The notes below the pieces were generated by a model that had not been told where the DNA came from, ran no database searches, and saw only the letters and a program-made list of their open reading frames with translations. Of a DNA stretch of 64,000 bases, positions 10,213-18,194 are shown piece after piece; within the stretch, counting starts at the first letter, position 1; every line of letters starts with the position of its first letter. Made by a program: the position numbers and the translations under genes. Source of the DNA: an uncultured Rikenellaceae bacterium (GTDB taxonomy: Bacteria; Bacteroidota; Bacteroidia; Bacteroidales; Rikenellaceae); assembly GCA_944326815.1 (NCBI GenBank), contig CALVFI010000024.1:1-64000 (forward strand). The letters are read 5' to 3'.

Positions 10213-10220
10213 TACCTTTG
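10213..10220 (+). promoter_or_regulatory. smpB -7 promoter box abutting the start codon
   Basis: TACCTTTG matches TAnnTTTG exactly and ends only 4 nt before the smpB ATG. If transcription starts about 4 nt after the box, as usual for this motif, the mRNA has essentially no leader. Confidence 0.65.
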
Positions 10221-10224
10221 CGGC

Positions 10225-10683
10225 ATGAGCGATTTTAAAAAAGAGATAGTAATCAAAAATAAACGCGCCACGTTCGACTACGAAATTCTTGAAACGTGGA
10301 TGGCAGGTATTGTCCTCTACGGAACGGAGATCAAAGCGTTACGCATGGGCAAAGCCTCGCTGGTGGATTGCTACTGCTACATGGACCGGGGCGAACTTTA
10401 CATCCGAGGCATGAACATCGCCGAATACCGTTGGGGAACCTACAACAACCATATTCCAAAACGCGACCGGAAGTTACTGCTCAACCGCAAGGAACTGAAC
10501 AAGATTCAACGTGCGTTGCAAGACAAGGGGCTGACTGTGGTCGGCATCCGAATGTTTATCAATGATCGAGGGTTGGCCAAGGTGATGATCGGGCTGGCAC
10601 GCGGGCGTAAGAACTTCGACAAACGCGACTATATCAAAGAGAAGGATGCCCGCCGGGAGATGGATCGCGCCATGAAACGATAA
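10225..10683 (+). CDS. smpB: SsrA-binding protein
   Basis: Binds tmRNA and brings it to stalled ribosomes for trans-translation. 152 residues, the normal length. Conserved segments include [19 protein letters not shown], the [16 protein letters not shown] core of the OB-fold, and a basic C-terminal tail ([15 protein letters not shown]) that occupies the mRNA channel. The start is fixed by alignment of the N-terminus and by the promoter just upstream. The gene stands alone, with a hairpin-forming region (GAGGGTG/CACCCTC, about 10733-10763) after it. Confidence 0.97.
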   Translation: MSDFKKEIVIKNKRATFDYEILETWMAGIVLYGTEIKALRMGKASLVDCYCYMDRGELYIRGMNIAEYRWGTYNNHIPKRDRKLLLNRKELNKIQRALQDKGLTVVGIRMFINDRGLAKVMIGLARGRKNFDKRDYIKEKDARREMDRAMKR

Positions 10684-10783
10684 GCAGTGGAGCCTAAAGC
10701 AAAGAAAAGCAAAAATTGCGAAGCGGAGGGGGAGGGTGAGGGATGAAGGCATCCACCCTCTCACTGCATGATATACGTTCGGA

Positions 10784-11425
10784 CTATCGTGGAAGATAGA
10801 CCACCTTCTTGGTTTCGAAGAACTCCTCGACGAAAAACTCCGAGATGGGATAAAGACGGCAATGTTTGCCTGCTGCAGCGAGTTCCTCTCCCAGGTCGCC
10901 TCCCTTCAGATAGAGAATTCCCGCAGGCAGTGTGCCGTGCTGTCCGCGTTCTATCTTATCCCATACCCATCCGACAAAGGTCCTCATATCGGTCACCGCA
11001 CGACTCACCACATAATCGAACGTCTCCTCAATCTGTTCAACCCTTCCATTCCACGGTACGACATTACTCAAATGGAGACTATTGACGACCCCTTCCACCA
11101 CTCTGATCTTTTTCGCAATCGAATCGGCCAGTATAAAACGAGTCTCCGGGAACAGTATCGCCAGCGGAATCCCGGGAAACCCGCCTCCGCATCCCACATC
11201 GAGCACACGAGCCCCTGCATCGAAACGACACACCTTCGCAATAGCGAGCGAATGAAGGACATGACGCAGATAGAGCTGATCCGTATCCTTGCGGGAGATG
11301 ACATTAATCCGAGCATTCCACTCCATATACAGGTCGTACAATGCGGCAAAACGCTCGCGCTGTATCTCGGAGAGCTCTGAAAAATATTTCAGAACCAGAT
11401 CCATGCCGTTATAATTTGTCATCAT
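10784..11425 (-). CDS. rsmG: 16S rRNA (guanine527-N7)-methyltransferase RsmG
   Basis: Methylates G527 of 16S rRNA using S-adenosylmethionine. 213 residues with the SAM-binding motif RVLDVGCGGGFPGIPLAI in the middle and the conserved RNVISRKD-like segment NVISRKDTDQLYLRHVLHSL before it. The start is one of ATG 11425, 11422 or 11404; the first is used here, and the family signature begins after all three. It lies 48 bp downstream of the ECF sigma gene on the same strand. Confidence 0.95.
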   Translation of the reverse strand: MMTNYNGMDLVLKYFSELSEIQRERFAALYDLYMEWNARINVISRKDTDQLYLRHVLHSLAIAKVCRFDAGARVLDVGCGGGFPGIPLAILFPETRFILADSIAKKIRVVEGVVNSLHLSNVVPWNGRVEQIEETFDYVVSRAVTDMRTFVGWVWDKIERGQHGTLPAGILYLKGGDLGEELAAAGKHCRLYPISEFFVEEFFETKKVVYLPR

Positions 11426-11473
11426 AAAAAAGTCATTAAGATGCTATCTCTTATTTGAAATCGGAGCAACGCC

Positions 11474-12061
11474 CTATTCGAGCATATCAGAGTTGTCGGT
11501 AATGAAACGGCACAACTGTTCACGGGCACGATGAATCTGTGTCTTGACCGTTCCGAGCGGCAAACCCAACTCTGTTGCAATCTCTTCATAAGAATAATCC
11601 TTAAAAAAACGCAACTCGATCAGACGTCGATAACGCGGCGTCATCCGTTCGAGATACTGTTCCAACTGCGCCCGTTGTTGCGAACGAATGTAACTGTCCT
11701 CGGGCGTGGGGGCAAATGTATTGGCCGGAATATTGGCATAACCGCCAGGCAGACTGTCGAACGAAAGATCGTCCCGCCGTTTACGTACGAAATCAATGAA
11801 GGTATTGCGTGCAATGGTATAGACCCATTGTCCGAAAGTATAGCAAGGTTTATAGGCATGCAGGTTCAGATAGACTTTCACGAAAGTCTCCTGCAGAAGA
11901 TCGCCTGCATCCTCCTTATTTCCGCCGGTCCGCTGGACATAAAGTTGAAACATGGATTCCCGATAGCGATTGAACAGATGTTCGAACGCCACATTATCCC
12001 CCTCCAGCGACCACCCGACCAACTCCTGATCGGTAGCGATCAGATAACGTTCTATCTCCAT
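11474..12061 (-). CDS. RNA polymerase sigma-70 factor, ECF subfamily
   Basis: 195 residues from the ATG at 12061 (MEIERYLIATDQELVGWSLEGD). Region 2 is seen in FNRYRESMFQLYVQRTGG and DAGDLLQETFVKVYLNLH, and region 4 in RYRRLIELRFFKDYSYEEIATELGL followed by LGTVKTQIHRAREQL. The start codon lies inside the last codons of the upstream glycosyltransferase (10-nt overlap), so translation is probably coupled. No FecR-like or other anti-sigma gene is adjacent, unlike most Bacteroidetes PUL sigma factors. The regulon is unknown. Confidence 0.93.
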   Translation of the reverse strand: MEIERYLIATDQELVGWSLEGDNVAFEHLFNRYRESMFQLYVQRTGGNKEDAGDLLQETFVKVYLNLHAYKPCYTFGQWVYTIARNTFIDFVRKRRDDLSFDSLPGGYANIPANTFAPTPEDSYIRSQQRAQLEQYLERMTPRYRRLIELRFFKDYSYEEIATELGLPLGTVKTQIHRAREQLCRFITDNSDMLE

Positions 12062-13206
12062 ACTCCTCCAATCGGTCTGAATCTTCGAACTACAGCCAAC
12101 CAACATTCGAGCAACGGCTCCACAAAATCATATAGCATCAATGTCCATCCCAATCCCATTTCGCCCAATCGACGTCGGATACGCCACATCTTGAACCGCA
12201 CAACGGCCATGCGTACCACCCACAAAGCAGCCGCTGCAATCTTAATCTCCACAGGCAAAAGGAAGAGCGTAGCCAGAACAGTCACCAAAAATAAAAAACG
12301 GCTTCCCAGCTCCCATTCGGCCTGAGTCTTTACCCACAACGGATAATATGGAAAGGTAGCGCTGAAAAAGCGCCGCTGACGCCACCACCAGTTCCAATCC
12401 CCCCATATCTTCTGACGCATCGTGGCATGAGGATTCATAATAATCCCTATATTGTCTCCGCGGCTGATGCGCTGAATAAACAGATCATCCTCCCCAAGAT
12501 TCATATTCAGATGGTCAAAACCCTTGTTCTCAAAATAGATTCGCCGGGTCATCCCGAGATTCTGCAAAATACCCCGATAGGGTCGTCGGGCAATGGCCGA
12601 AGAGAGATAGCGTACGGAAAGCATCAGTCGATTGCACCGCATAAGTTTGTTGGCAAATCCGGGCAACCGCTCCATCCCGCAATAGCCGATCACCACCTCA
12701 CCCGTTTCGAAACCGCGGGCCATATATGAGAGCCACCGGGGCGACATGGGTTCGGCATCGGCCGTCGTAAGAATTACACGCTCATAATGAGCGGCCTTGA
12801 TTCCTACGTTATAAGCCATCTTATTGCTGATCGGAAAGCGCGGATCCTGTTCAAGCGTCGTTGTCACCACCTGGGGATACCGGCTTCGGATATCCGCCAG
12901 TTCATCGGCAAAATCATCACCCGGGTCCACAGCTACGAGCACCACCTCGAACTCTTCATACTGTTGTGCCAGCATTTTCGGCAGCACCTGTCCCAAATAG
13001 TAAGGATCCTCGTGCAACACCACAACAATCGAAATACCACCTACATCCTGGGACTCTCCGTTCCGGTTGTTACGAAACGAAGGAATCCGGGCATAAGGCC
13101 CCAGATAATAATACATCTGGACGACAAAAAGCCCTGCCATCGCCACAATCAGCCACAGTCCGTAAACTCCGTAACTAACCACCAGATTGTTATAGATATC
13201 CGTCAT
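12052..13206 (-). CDS. Family 2-type membrane glycosyltransferase
   Basis: 384 residues from the ATG at 13206. A GTG at 13233 is rejected because it overlaps the promoter box. One N-terminal membrane segment (LWLIVAMAGLFVVQMYYYLG), a GT-A domain (ISIVVVLHEDPYYLGQVLPK, TTADAEPMSPRWLSYM as DxD region, GEDDLFIQRIS acceptor-site motif), and one or two C-terminal membrane segments (FLFLVTVLATLFLLPVEIKIAAAALWV). This fits inner-membrane GT2 enzymes that build or modify surface glycans. It is transcribed ahead of the ECF sigma gene. The donor and acceptor are unknown. Confidence 0.88.
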   Translation of the reverse strand: MTDIYNNLVVSYGVYGLWLIVAMAGLFVVQMYYYLGPYARIPSFRNNRNGESQDVGGISIVVVLHEDPYYLGQVLPKMLAQQYEEFEVVLVAVDPGDDFADELADIRSRYPQVVTTTLEQDPRFPISNKMAYNVGIKAAHYERVILTTADAEPMSPRWLSYMARGFETGEVVIGYCGMERLPGFANKLMRCNRLMLSVRYLSSAIARRPYRGILQNLGMTRRIYFENKGFDHLNMNLGEDDLFIQRISRGDNIGIIMNPHATMRQKIWGDWNWWWRQRRFFSATFPYYPLWVKTQAEWELGSRFLFLVTVLATLFLLPVEIKIAAAALWVVRMAVVRFKMWRIRRRLGEMGLGWTLMLYDFVEPLLECWLAVVRRFRPIGGVWR

Positions 13207-13232
13207 CCACTCCACAGCAAGCAAAATTTGCA

Positions 13233-13240
13233 CAAAGATA
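13233..13240 (-). promoter_or_regulatory. -7 box for the glycosyltransferase-sigma factor operon
   Basis: Minus-strand TATCTTTG, an exact consensus match, 27 bp before the chosen ATG at 13206; it rules out the GTG at 13233 as a start. Confidence 0.7.
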
Positions 13241-13329
13241 CGATTTTTTCAGGGAAATGAACCCCCCGGAAAGGTTTTTCAAAACGCTTCTTCCTTCCAC
13301 AACCCACACGGATATTCACTAAAAAAACG

Positions 13330-13337
13330 TATCTTTG
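13330..13337 (+). promoter_or_regulatory. tgt -7 promoter box abutting the start codon
   Basis: TATCTTTG, exact consensus, only 6 nt before the tgt ATG at 13344, so the transcript leader is about 0-3 nt. It is divergent from the glycosyltransferase promoter 90 bp away. Confidence 0.7.
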
Positions 13338-13343
13338 CACGGA

Positions 13344-14474
13344 ATGAAATTCGAATTGCAATATACAGCGCCGGGAAGCCGCGCCCGGGCAGGCGAAATA
13401 TCGACCGACCACGGGACGATCCAGACGCCCATTTTCATGCCCGTCGGTACGGCAGCCACGGTAAAAGGGATCTTCCATCGCGACCTTGTGGAAGAGGCCA
13501 AAGCACAAATTATCCTGGCCAACACCTATCATCTCTACCTGCGCCCCGGACTCGAGACTCTCGAGGCTGCAGGTGGTGTACATCGGTTTTCAACCTGGAA
13601 TCGCCCGATGTTGACCGACAGTGGAGGCTTCCAAGTCTTCTCGCTGGCCGGATGCCGAAAACTCACCGAGGAAGGGTGTCGTTTCAGTTCCCATATCGAC
13701 GGATCGAAGCATCTGTTCACCCCCGAGAATGTCATCGACACGGAACGCATCATCGGCGCCGATATCATGATGGCATTCGACGAATGTCCTCCCGGCGACT
13801 CGCCCTACGATTACGCCGCCAAATCCCTCGCGCTGACCCACCGCTGGCTCGAGAGATGCTTCAACCAGTATCATAAGACCCAACCCAAATACGGCCATTA
13901 TCAGGCCCTGTTCCCGATCGTACAGGGATGCACCTATCCCGATCTGCGCACGCAATCGGCTCAATTCGTACAACAATTCGATGCAGACGGTTATGCCATC
14001 GGCGGACTGGCTGTCGGCGAACCGGCCCCCGTAATGTACGAGATGATCGAGTTGGTCAACGACATACTACCCACAGACAAACCTCGTTATTTGATGGGAG
14101 TAGGTACACCGGTCAACATTCTGGAGGGCATCGACCGTGGTGTGGACATGTTCGACTGCGTGATGCCCACACGGAACGGACGCAACGGCATGCTGTTCAC
14201 CTCGGAGGGAATCATCAACATCCGCAACGAAAAGTGGAAGAACGACTTCTCGCCGATCGACCCTGCAGGAACGGCTTTCGTAGACAGACTCTATTCAAAA
14301 GCCTATCTGCGCCATCTGGCAATCGCCGGAGAGATGATGGCAGCGCAAATCGCATCGCTGCACAACATCGCCTTCTATCTATGGCTGGTTGGTGAAGCCC
14401 GACGCAAAATTGTCGAGGGAACATTCAAGGAGTGGAAAACGGAAATGGTGGCAAAACTCGCCAAAAGATTATAA
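13344..14474 (+). CDS. tgt: tRNA-guanine(34) transglycosylase
   Basis: Exchanges guanine 34 for the queuine precursor in tRNAs for Asp, Asn, His and Tyr. 376 residues from MKFELQYTAPGSRARAGEIS. Visible motifs: PVGTAATVKGI, DSGGFQVFSL (active-site Asp region), MAFDECPPGD, GGLAVGEP, and DCVMPTRNGRNGM with the nucleophile region. The C-terminal zinc site is atypical: the usual CxCxxC is replaced by an AGTAFVDRL segment before YSKAYLRHL, while the distal His (SLHNIAFYLW) remains. Similar loss is, as far as I recall, usual in Bacteroidetes. lptF/G follows after 6 nt in the same operon. Confidence 0.96.
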   Translation: MKFELQYTAPGSRARAGEISTDHGTIQTPIFMPVGTAATVKGIFHRDLVEEAKAQIILANTYHLYLRPGLETLEAAGGVHRFSTWNRPMLTDSGGFQVFSLAGCRKLTEEGCRFSSHIDGSKHLFTPENVIDTERIIGADIMMAFDECPPGDSPYDYAAKSLALTHRWLERCFNQYHKTQPKYGHYQALFPIVQGCTYPDLRTQSAQFVQQFDADGYAIGGLAVGEPAPVMYEMIELVNDILPTDKPRYLMGVGTPVNILEGIDRGVDMFDCVMPTRNGRNGMLFTSEGIINIRNEKWKNDFSPIDPAGTAFVDRLYSKAYLRHLAIAGEMMAAQIASLHNIAFYLWLVGEARRKIVEGTFKEWKTEMVAKLAKRL

Positions 14475-14480
14475 CTGCGT

Positions 14481-15581
14481 ATGAAATTCAAATTCCCGGG
14501 GCTGAAGATCCTCGACCGTTACATCATACGAAAATTCTTGGGGACCTATCTGTTCGCCATCGGATTGATCATCATCATCGTCGTCATCTTCGACTACGTG
14601 GAGAAGATCGACGACTTCGTCGAGTTGAAAGCCCCCTGGTCTGCCATCATTTTCAAATATTACTTCAATTTTGTCCCGTTTTTCATCAACCAGTTCAGCG
14701 GTCTGTTCACATTTATCGCCGTAATCTTCTTCACCTCGAAACTGGCCTATCAGACAGAGATCATCGCCATGTTGTCGGGCGGAATGAGTTTCAAACGGTT
14801 GATGTGGCCCTATTTCGTTTCGGCCTCGATCATCACGGCCCTGGCGCTCGTTCTGAATCTTGTCGTCATTCCGGCCGCCAATGCACGACGCATCCAATTC
14901 GAAAGCCAATACATCAAAAAGAAGAAAAACGTACAGTTCGACCGCCATATCTATCGCCAACTCACACCCGGCACTTTTGCCTACATCCGAGGCTACTCCG
15001 GCATCACGGAACAAGCCGAATACCTGGCCCTGGAGGAATATGACGGCAGCTCGCTCGTACGTACGGTCGAAGCATCGAACGTCCAGTTCGAGCCGGAAAC
15101 GAAACATTGGAGTGCTCCGAAATACATCGTTCGTACCTTTGATGGCGAAAAGGAGACCTTCACGCAACACACCAAACTCGACACCTTAATCAACCTCGAG
15201 GCTACCGAATTGGGTCGCGTACAGGAACTCATCAAAACGATGCCGATTCATACGTTGTCACGTTTCATCAAGCAACAGAGAGAGAAAGGATCGGATATGA
15301 TTGCCATTTTCGAAGTGGAGCGTAATCAACGTTTCTCCTACCCAATCTCCACCTTCATTCTGACCCTGATCGGTGTATCACTCTCCTCGCGCAAGGTACG
15401 CGGGGGGACGGGGCTTCATATCGGAATCGGCATTACGCTTTGCTTCTCCTACATTCTTTTCGGAAAATTCGCTGAAGAGTTTGCCAAGGGGGGCGTACTT
15501 CCCCCAGCCATATCCGTTTGGATTCCCAACATCCTATATGCGTTCATAGCCATATACCTTTATAAAAAGGCACCGAAATAG
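14481..15581 (+). CDS. LptF/LptG family permease
   Basis: 366 residues, YjgP/YjgQ family: inner-membrane half of the LptB2FG transporter that extracts lipopolysaccharide toward the outer membrane. N-terminal ILDRYIIRKFLGTYLFAIG motif and membrane segment, two more segments (about 60-80, 100-125), a large periplasmic beta-jellyroll domain (about 130-270), and three C-terminal segments ending YAFIAIYLYKKAPK. Bacteroidetes often carry only one or two such genes away from lptB. LptF and LptG cannot be separated from this sequence alone. Translation is probably coupled to tgt. Confidence 0.93.
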   Translation: MKFKFPGLKILDRYIIRKFLGTYLFAIGLIIIIVVIFDYVEKIDDFVELKAPWSAIIFKYYFNFVPFFINQFSGLFTFIAVIFFTSKLAYQTEIIAMLSGGMSFKRLMWPYFVSASIITALALVLNLVVIPAANARRIQFESQYIKKKKNVQFDRHIYRQLTPGTFAYIRGYSGITEQAEYLALEEYDGSSLVRTVEASNVQFEPETKHWSAPKYIVRTFDGEKETFTQHTKLDTLINLEATELGRVQELIKTMPIHTLSRFIKQQREKGSDMIAIFEVERNQRFSYPISTFILTLIGVSLSSRKVRGGTGLHIGIGITLCFSYILFGKFAEEFAKGGVLPPAISVWIPNILYAFIAIYLYKKAPK

Positions 15582-15626
15582 ACGGACCGACTCAGGCACA
15601 AGCCCCGTGATTCTCAGGAGGAATAA

Positions 15627-15653
15627 AAAACCGCGCCTTCGAGCGCGGTTTTC
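15627..15653. terminator. Bidirectional intrinsic terminator
   Basis: AAACCGCGC pairs with GCGCGGTTTT around a short TTCG-containing loop, with A-runs before and T-runs after. It serves the convergent lptF/G and pfkA genes. Confidence 0.9.
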
Positions 15654-15680
15654 CGTATCTTCTTTTAGATCACTCCAGAA

Positions 15681-16661
15681 CTATATCGAAAGAATCTTGA
15701 TCGTATTGAGCAAATCGCGATTAATCGGTTTGTCATTGCGAATAGCCTTGGTAAAGGGGACGTAAACCAAGACATCATTCTGTATTCCGATCATCACATT
15801 CCGCTGTCCTTCGAGCAGCGCATTGATCGCTGCCTCACCCATCCGACTGGCCAGAATTCGGTCGGCAGCCGACGGAGAACCACCTCGCTGAATGTGGCCC
15901 AAAATGGTCACTCGCACATCGTACTGCGGATACTCCTTCTCCACACGCTGTGCCAATCCAATGGCTCCTCCCGTCAATTCGCTCTCGGCCACCAACACGA
16001 TGCTACTGTTCTTACTCTTCCGGAAACCGTTCTGAATCAGTTCGGCCAACTGGTCGACCTCCGTCGCAATCTCAGGAATAATCGCCGCCTCGGCGCCCGT
16101 AGCCAATGCACCGTTCAGCGCCAGGAAACCGGCATTGCGCCCCATCACCTCGATGAAGAACAGACGCTCGTGCGAAGTCGCCGTATCTCGAATCTTATCC
16201 ACTGCCTCCATAATGGTATTGAGCGCCGTATCGTAACCGATGGTAGTATCCGTTCCATACAAATCATTATCGATCGTTCCCGGCAACCCCACAATTGGAA
16301 TATCAAATTCCGATGCAAAAATGCGAGCACCGGTCAATGACCCGTCGCCACCAATCACCACCAAAGCGTCGATACCTTCCCGTTGCATCGTCTCATAAGC
16401 CACCTTACGACCCTCGGGCGTCTCGAACTCCTTGCTGCGGGCCGTCTTCAGAATAGTACCGCCCTGCTGTATGATATTGCTGACATTTTGCGTTTTGAAA
16501 GGGATCACCTCTCCGGAAATCAATCCTTTATAGCCACGCATGATACCCTTGACCTCGAAACCGTTGTAAATAGCCGTACGAGTAACGGCACGAATGGCTG
16601 CATTCATAGCGGGAGCATCGCCGCCAGAGGTCAGAATTCCAACACACTTGATAGATTCCAT
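15681..16661 (-). CDS. pfkA: ATP-dependent 6-phosphofructokinase
   Basis: Phosphorylates fructose 6-phosphate in glycolysis. 326 residues, the bacterial PfkA size. Motifs: [18 protein letters not shown] (usual GGDAPGMN with Gly to Ala), GGDGSLTGA for ATP, PGTIDND with the catalytic Asp, and [17 protein letters not shown] and GGDGS argue for ATP rather than pyrophosphate as donor. A purine-rich GAGGAG lies 7-12 nt before the ATG, one of the few Shine-Dalgarno-like sites in the window. A TACATTTG -7 box is at 16687-16694. Confidence 0.97.
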   Translation of the reverse strand: MESIKCVGILTSGGDAPAMNAAIRAVTRTAIYNGFEVKGIMRGYKGLISGEVIPFKTQNVSNIIQQGGTILKTARSKEFETPEGRKVAYETMQREGIDALVVIGGDGSLTGARIFASEFDIPIVGLPGTIDNDLYGTDTTIGYDTALNTIMEAVDKIRDTATSHERLFFIEVMGRNAGFLALNGALATGAEAAIIPEIATEVDQLAELIQNGFRKSKNSSIVLVAESELTGGAIGLAQRVEKEYPQYDVRVTILGHIQRGGSPSAADRILASRMGEAAINALLEGQRNVMIGIQNDVLVYVPFTKAIRNDKPINRDLLNTIKILSI

Positions 16662-16686
16662 GATTACTCCTCTTTTATATGGTTCA

Positions 16687-16694
16687 CAAATGTA
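16687..16694 (-). promoter_or_regulatory. pfkA -7 promoter box
   Basis: Minus-strand TACATTTG, exact consensus, 26 bp before the pfkA ATG; the leader contains GAGGAG. No clear -33 TTG. Confidence 0.65.
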
Positions 16695-16764
16695 ATATTA
16701 TTTCTGAAAATATTTTAATAAATACGAAATTCAAACCTATTTATCAACACATCTTAACCATCAT

Positions 16765-17127
16765 TTAAGCATTTCGTTGAAACAAGAATGCTATTCCGAC
16801 CACAATAACCATCAAGGGCAAGAGAATCTGTTTCAGGGGTAAAACTATGTGAAAAAAATCGGTCATTGCAAACAGTACCCCCAACCCAACCATTACCCCT
16901 CCCAATAGCCATTGTCTTCCAACGAGAAAAAGTCCGCCAATTAAGACTAACAGCATCTGCCAAGAAAAAATAAAGTGAAAAAACGGTCTGCTGATCCAAC
17001 CGAAATTGGATAACATCCACACCACCCCTAAAATAATCAACACGATGCCAATATATCTATTTCGTTCCGCAGAGAACGATCGCCGTGGCCTGGAAGATTG
17101 ATTCTCACCAATAATTTCCATATTCAT
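16765..17127 (-). CDS. Small membrane protein of the LiaF/DUF5668 type
   Basis: 120 residues. A polar N-terminus (about 1-24) is followed by four hydrophobic segments: YIGIVLIILGVVWMLSNFG, WQMLLVLIGGLFLVG, WLLGGVMVGLGVLFAM and ILLPLMVIVVGIAFLF. The pattern matches the LiaI-LiaF-like transmembrane region found near PspC and PadR genes in envelope-stress operons. It is the last gene of the PspC-PadR operon, 34 bp after PadR. Function is inferred from context. Confidence 0.75.
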   Translation of the reverse strand: MNMEIIGENQSSRPRRSFSAERNRYIGIVLIILGVVWMLSNFGWISRPFFHFIFSWQMLLVLIGGLFLVGRQWLLGGVMVGLGVLFAMTDFFHIVLPLKQILLPLMVIVVGIAFLFQRNA

Positions 17128-17161
17128 TTCTTCTTTAACGTATTCGCTTCAACACATTTTT

Positions 17162-17491
17162 TCAGGCCACACCGCGGATCATTCGTATCTGTTCCACCAG
17201 TTCACACCAGGAGTGATCCAACTGCGCCAACACCTCCCGGCCCTTGGAAGTAATGGCGTAATACTTCCGGGGAGGCCCTTGAGGAGACTCTTCCCAACGG
17301 TAAGAAAGCAGTCCCTGATTCTTCTGACGGGTCAGGATCGGATAGAGCGTCCCCTCCACTACGATCATCTCGGCCTGTTTCAGTTCGGCGATAATCTGCG
17401 AAGCATAGGCGTCGCCCCGCGAAAGAATCGCAAGAATGCAGTATTCCAAAATTCCTTTACGCATCTGCGCTTTAACATTATCCACATTCAT
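17162..17491 (-). CDS. PadR family transcriptional regulator
   Basis: 109 residues, the short PadR form. Winged-helix DNA-binding domain: MRKGILEYCILAILSRGDAYASQIIAEL, then the recognition part MIVVEGTLYPILTRQKNQGLLSYRWEES, then the PRKYYAITSKGREVL wing. It starts 2 nt after the PspC stop, so it is translated from the same mRNA and probably represses its own operon through the inverted repeat at 18057-18073. Ligand unknown. Confidence 0.93.
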   Translation of the reverse strand: MNVDNVKAQMRKGILEYCILAILSRGDAYASQIIAELKQAEMIVVEGTLYPILTRQKNQGLLSYRWEESPQGPPRKYYAITSKGREVLAQLDHSWCELVEQIRMIRGVA

Positions 17492-17493
17492 GC

Positions 17494-18030
17494 CTACCTC
17501 CTACTCTTCCTTTCATCATAACTCTTCCCATAATTGTCACACGGACGCAAAGGCAACAAAATCCATAAAATAATATACACCCACAGACTCAATCCACCGA
17601 AGAAAACCAGTAAAAACGTCAATATCCGCACCAACATGCTGTCGATATGAAAATATTCGGCAATGCCTCCACATACACCTCCGATCACAGAATCAGTTCT
17701 CGATCGATAGCATTTGCGGGGCAAAGAGTGTTCCTCGGCCGAAAAAGTATCTTTTGGAGCATATTGACGTTCGCCGAAGGTCTGTGCACTACCGAGAATA
17801 GCAATGGCACGCTTCACCAATACAACATCTACCACTTGACCATGGGAAGTAAGATTTTCCCGAAAAATATCGGCCGTACGGGCTTCTATATCCTCCATCA
17901 CCTCTTTCCGATCGTTTTCACACAATCGGGAACGAATATCCTCATAATAGGCATTGAGCATCAGATAAGCATCTTCATCAATAGTAAACACCACAGCACC
18001 AATATTTACATTCAATGTTTTTTTCATCAT
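17494..18030 (-). CDS. PspC domain membrane protein
   Basis: 178 residues from the ATG at 18030 (MMKKTLNVNIGAVVFTIDEDAY). The N-terminal cytoplasmic part (about 1-95) carries a conserved ARTADIFRENL region shared by Bacteroidetes PspC proteins. A PspC domain follows (CYRSRTDSVIGGVCGGIAEYF) and two membrane segments (VRILTFLLVFFGGLSLWVYIILWILLPL). PspC proteins take part in envelope-stress responses in other bacteria. It is first in the operon with PadR and the LiaF-like protein. Confidence 0.88.
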   Translation of the reverse strand: MMKKTLNVNIGAVVFTIDEDAYLMLNAYYEDIRSRLCENDRKEVMEDIEARTADIFRENLTSHGQVVDVVLVKRAIAILGSAQTFGERQYAPKDTFSAEEHSLPRKCYRSRTDSVIGGVCGGIAEYFHIDSMLVRILTFLLVFFGGLSLWVYIILWILLPLRPCDNYGKSYDERKSRR

Positions 18031-18056
18031 GTAATGATTTGATTTATCTTTCTCGT

Positions 18057-18083
18057 TTGCATTATATATGCAATGCAAATATA
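18057..18083 (-). promoter_or_regulatory. Promoter with overlapping inverted repeat, likely PadR operator
   Basis: Minus-strand -7 box TATATTTG at 18076-18083. Directly downstream, over the expected transcription start, is the perfect inverted repeat TTGCAT-N5-ATGCAA (18057-18073). The site lies 27 bp before the PspC ATG. Its position fits steric repression by the operon's own PadR protein; binding is inferred. Confidence 0.6.
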
Positions 18084-18129
18084 TAAAATAATATCAATAC
18101 TATGCAATACAAAATACTAAAGAAAACAC

Positions 18130-18163
18130 AAAAAAAGATCGGTACATCTTTGGATGCCCGACC
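18130..18163 (-). terminator. Intrinsic terminator after the HU-SPOR gene
   Basis: On the minus strand GGTCGGGCATC pairs with GATGTACCGATC (G-U pairs and one bulge) around CAAA, followed by T7. Confidence 0.8.
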
Positions 18164-18194
18164 TTTCTCATATCAGGTTACAATCTGAATTCTA

